A DNA stretch of 12,533 bases from Deltaproteobacteria bacterium (GTDB lineage: Bacteria; Desulfobacterota; Desulfobaccia; Desulfobaccales; 0-14-0-80-60-11). Position 1 is the first letter of the stretch, and every line of letters begins with the position of its first letter. A program made the translations under genes and the position numbers. Below are positions 12,173 through 12,533 of the stretch, piece by piece. The stretch is taken from contig VGSO01000047.1 of NCBI GenBank assembly GCA_016874945.1, forward strand, positions 1-12,533, written 5' to 3'. The notes under the pieces are model-generated. The model was given only the letters and a program-made list of their open reading frames with translations. It had not been told where the DNA came from and searched no databases.

Positions 12173-12457
12173 GTCAACGGCATTGAGAGTAAGGGGCCGG
12201 ATGTGTATGGGGGCGGTCTCAGCAAAGGCCTTAAAATTTTTCAGTTGGTCCGAGATTATGCGGCAGCCTTGGCTGACCCGGTTCCAAAATGGTTTTTTGA
12301 GCCTCTCTGACCGAGTAAAATCTCCCAAACGGTTAGGTTCTCGAAGCCAATTCTTTCCGTAGGGGGAAAATAGCACAAATCGGGATGAAAAATCATTTTT
12401 TTCCAGATTTCGGGCGTACCACTCCCTCGGCGACCGGAGGCTATCTGGCTGGGAAGC
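12173..12457. other. 3' flank of the IS4 remnant, no gene seen
   Basis: These 285 bases probably include the non-coding right end of the IS4-type element, but I cannot place its terminal inverted repeat because the left end is missing. No repeat or gene is supported; minus-strand ORFs here run into the transposase gene as shadows. Confidence 0.4.
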
Positions 12458-12533
12458 CTAAGTGCTCCAGGCCAGCGCCGCCCGGTAGTGGTGCGCCAGG
12501 GGAAAGGCCGAGGCGATATGCACATACCAACGC
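12458..12533 (-). CDS. possible C-terminus of an unknown protein at the window edge
   Basis: The minus-strand frame from 12532 to a TAG at 12458 gives RWYVHIASAFPLAHHYRAAL and then AWST. It has protein-like composition and GC-rich third positions like the intact genes here. Only 24 residues are visible, so no family can be named and it may be chance. Confidence 0.3.
   Translation of the reverse strand, partial: RWYVHIASAFPLAHHYRAALAWST

Overview
The window is a GC-rich bacterial chromosome segment with about ten intact genes, two repeat-filled spacers, and a right-hand third made of decayed mobile DNA. The mix of genes suggests an anaerobe of the Desulfobacterota or a relative: rpmE overlapping a DUF1385 membrane protein gene, a rubrerythrin-type ferritin-like protein, a protein resembling the corrinoid domain of CO dehydrogenase/acetyl-CoA synthase, and intergenic spaces full of short palindromes. 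This placement is an inference from gene content, not from a search.

Layout: (1) 277-1032, minus: MBL-fold hydrolase. (2) 1473-2000, minus: ferritin-like di-iron protein with a clear sigma70-type promoter, divergent from (3) 2283-2912, plus: NudL-type CoA pyrophosphatase. (4) 5585 down to 3359, minus: a three-gene operon of stand-alone receiver protein, glgC (ADP-glucose pyrophosphorylase) and histidine phosphatase. Both junctions are TGATG stop/start overlaps, so translation is probably coupled. (5) 6067-6699, minus: small CFeSP-gamma/HgcA-like protein lacking the usual metal and corrinoid motifs. (6) 9237 down to 7074, minus: rpmE, DUF1385 protein (GTGA overlap) and a DUF72 protein. (7) 9238-10243: a kilobase without genes, holding several palindromic repeats and a MITE-like inverted-repeat pair. 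(8) 10244-12172: a DUF932 C-terminal fragment with a strong terminator, an AT-rich stretch, an IS1634-type transposase tail, and an IS4-type transposase lacking its N-terminus. Both transposase remnants break at the same junction. A few codons of a further minus-strand gene may enter at the right edge.

The most unusual signal is not a gene. Four genes (ferritin-like, NudL, histidine phosphatase, CFeSP-like) are followed, from 0 to about 9 nt after the stop codon and always in the sense direction of the gene, by an indel-free degenerate heptanucleotide array of consensus RGGTTYY (6 to 12 units). In one case the repeat supplies the last two bases of the stop codon. The array behind the CFeSP-like gene runs without a gap into a double-hairpin repeat, an inverted copy of which lies on the other side of the glgC operon.

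The remaining spacers hold at least eight other hairpin repeat families, several present twice or more in this window. No rRNA, tRNA or CRISPR array was seen.
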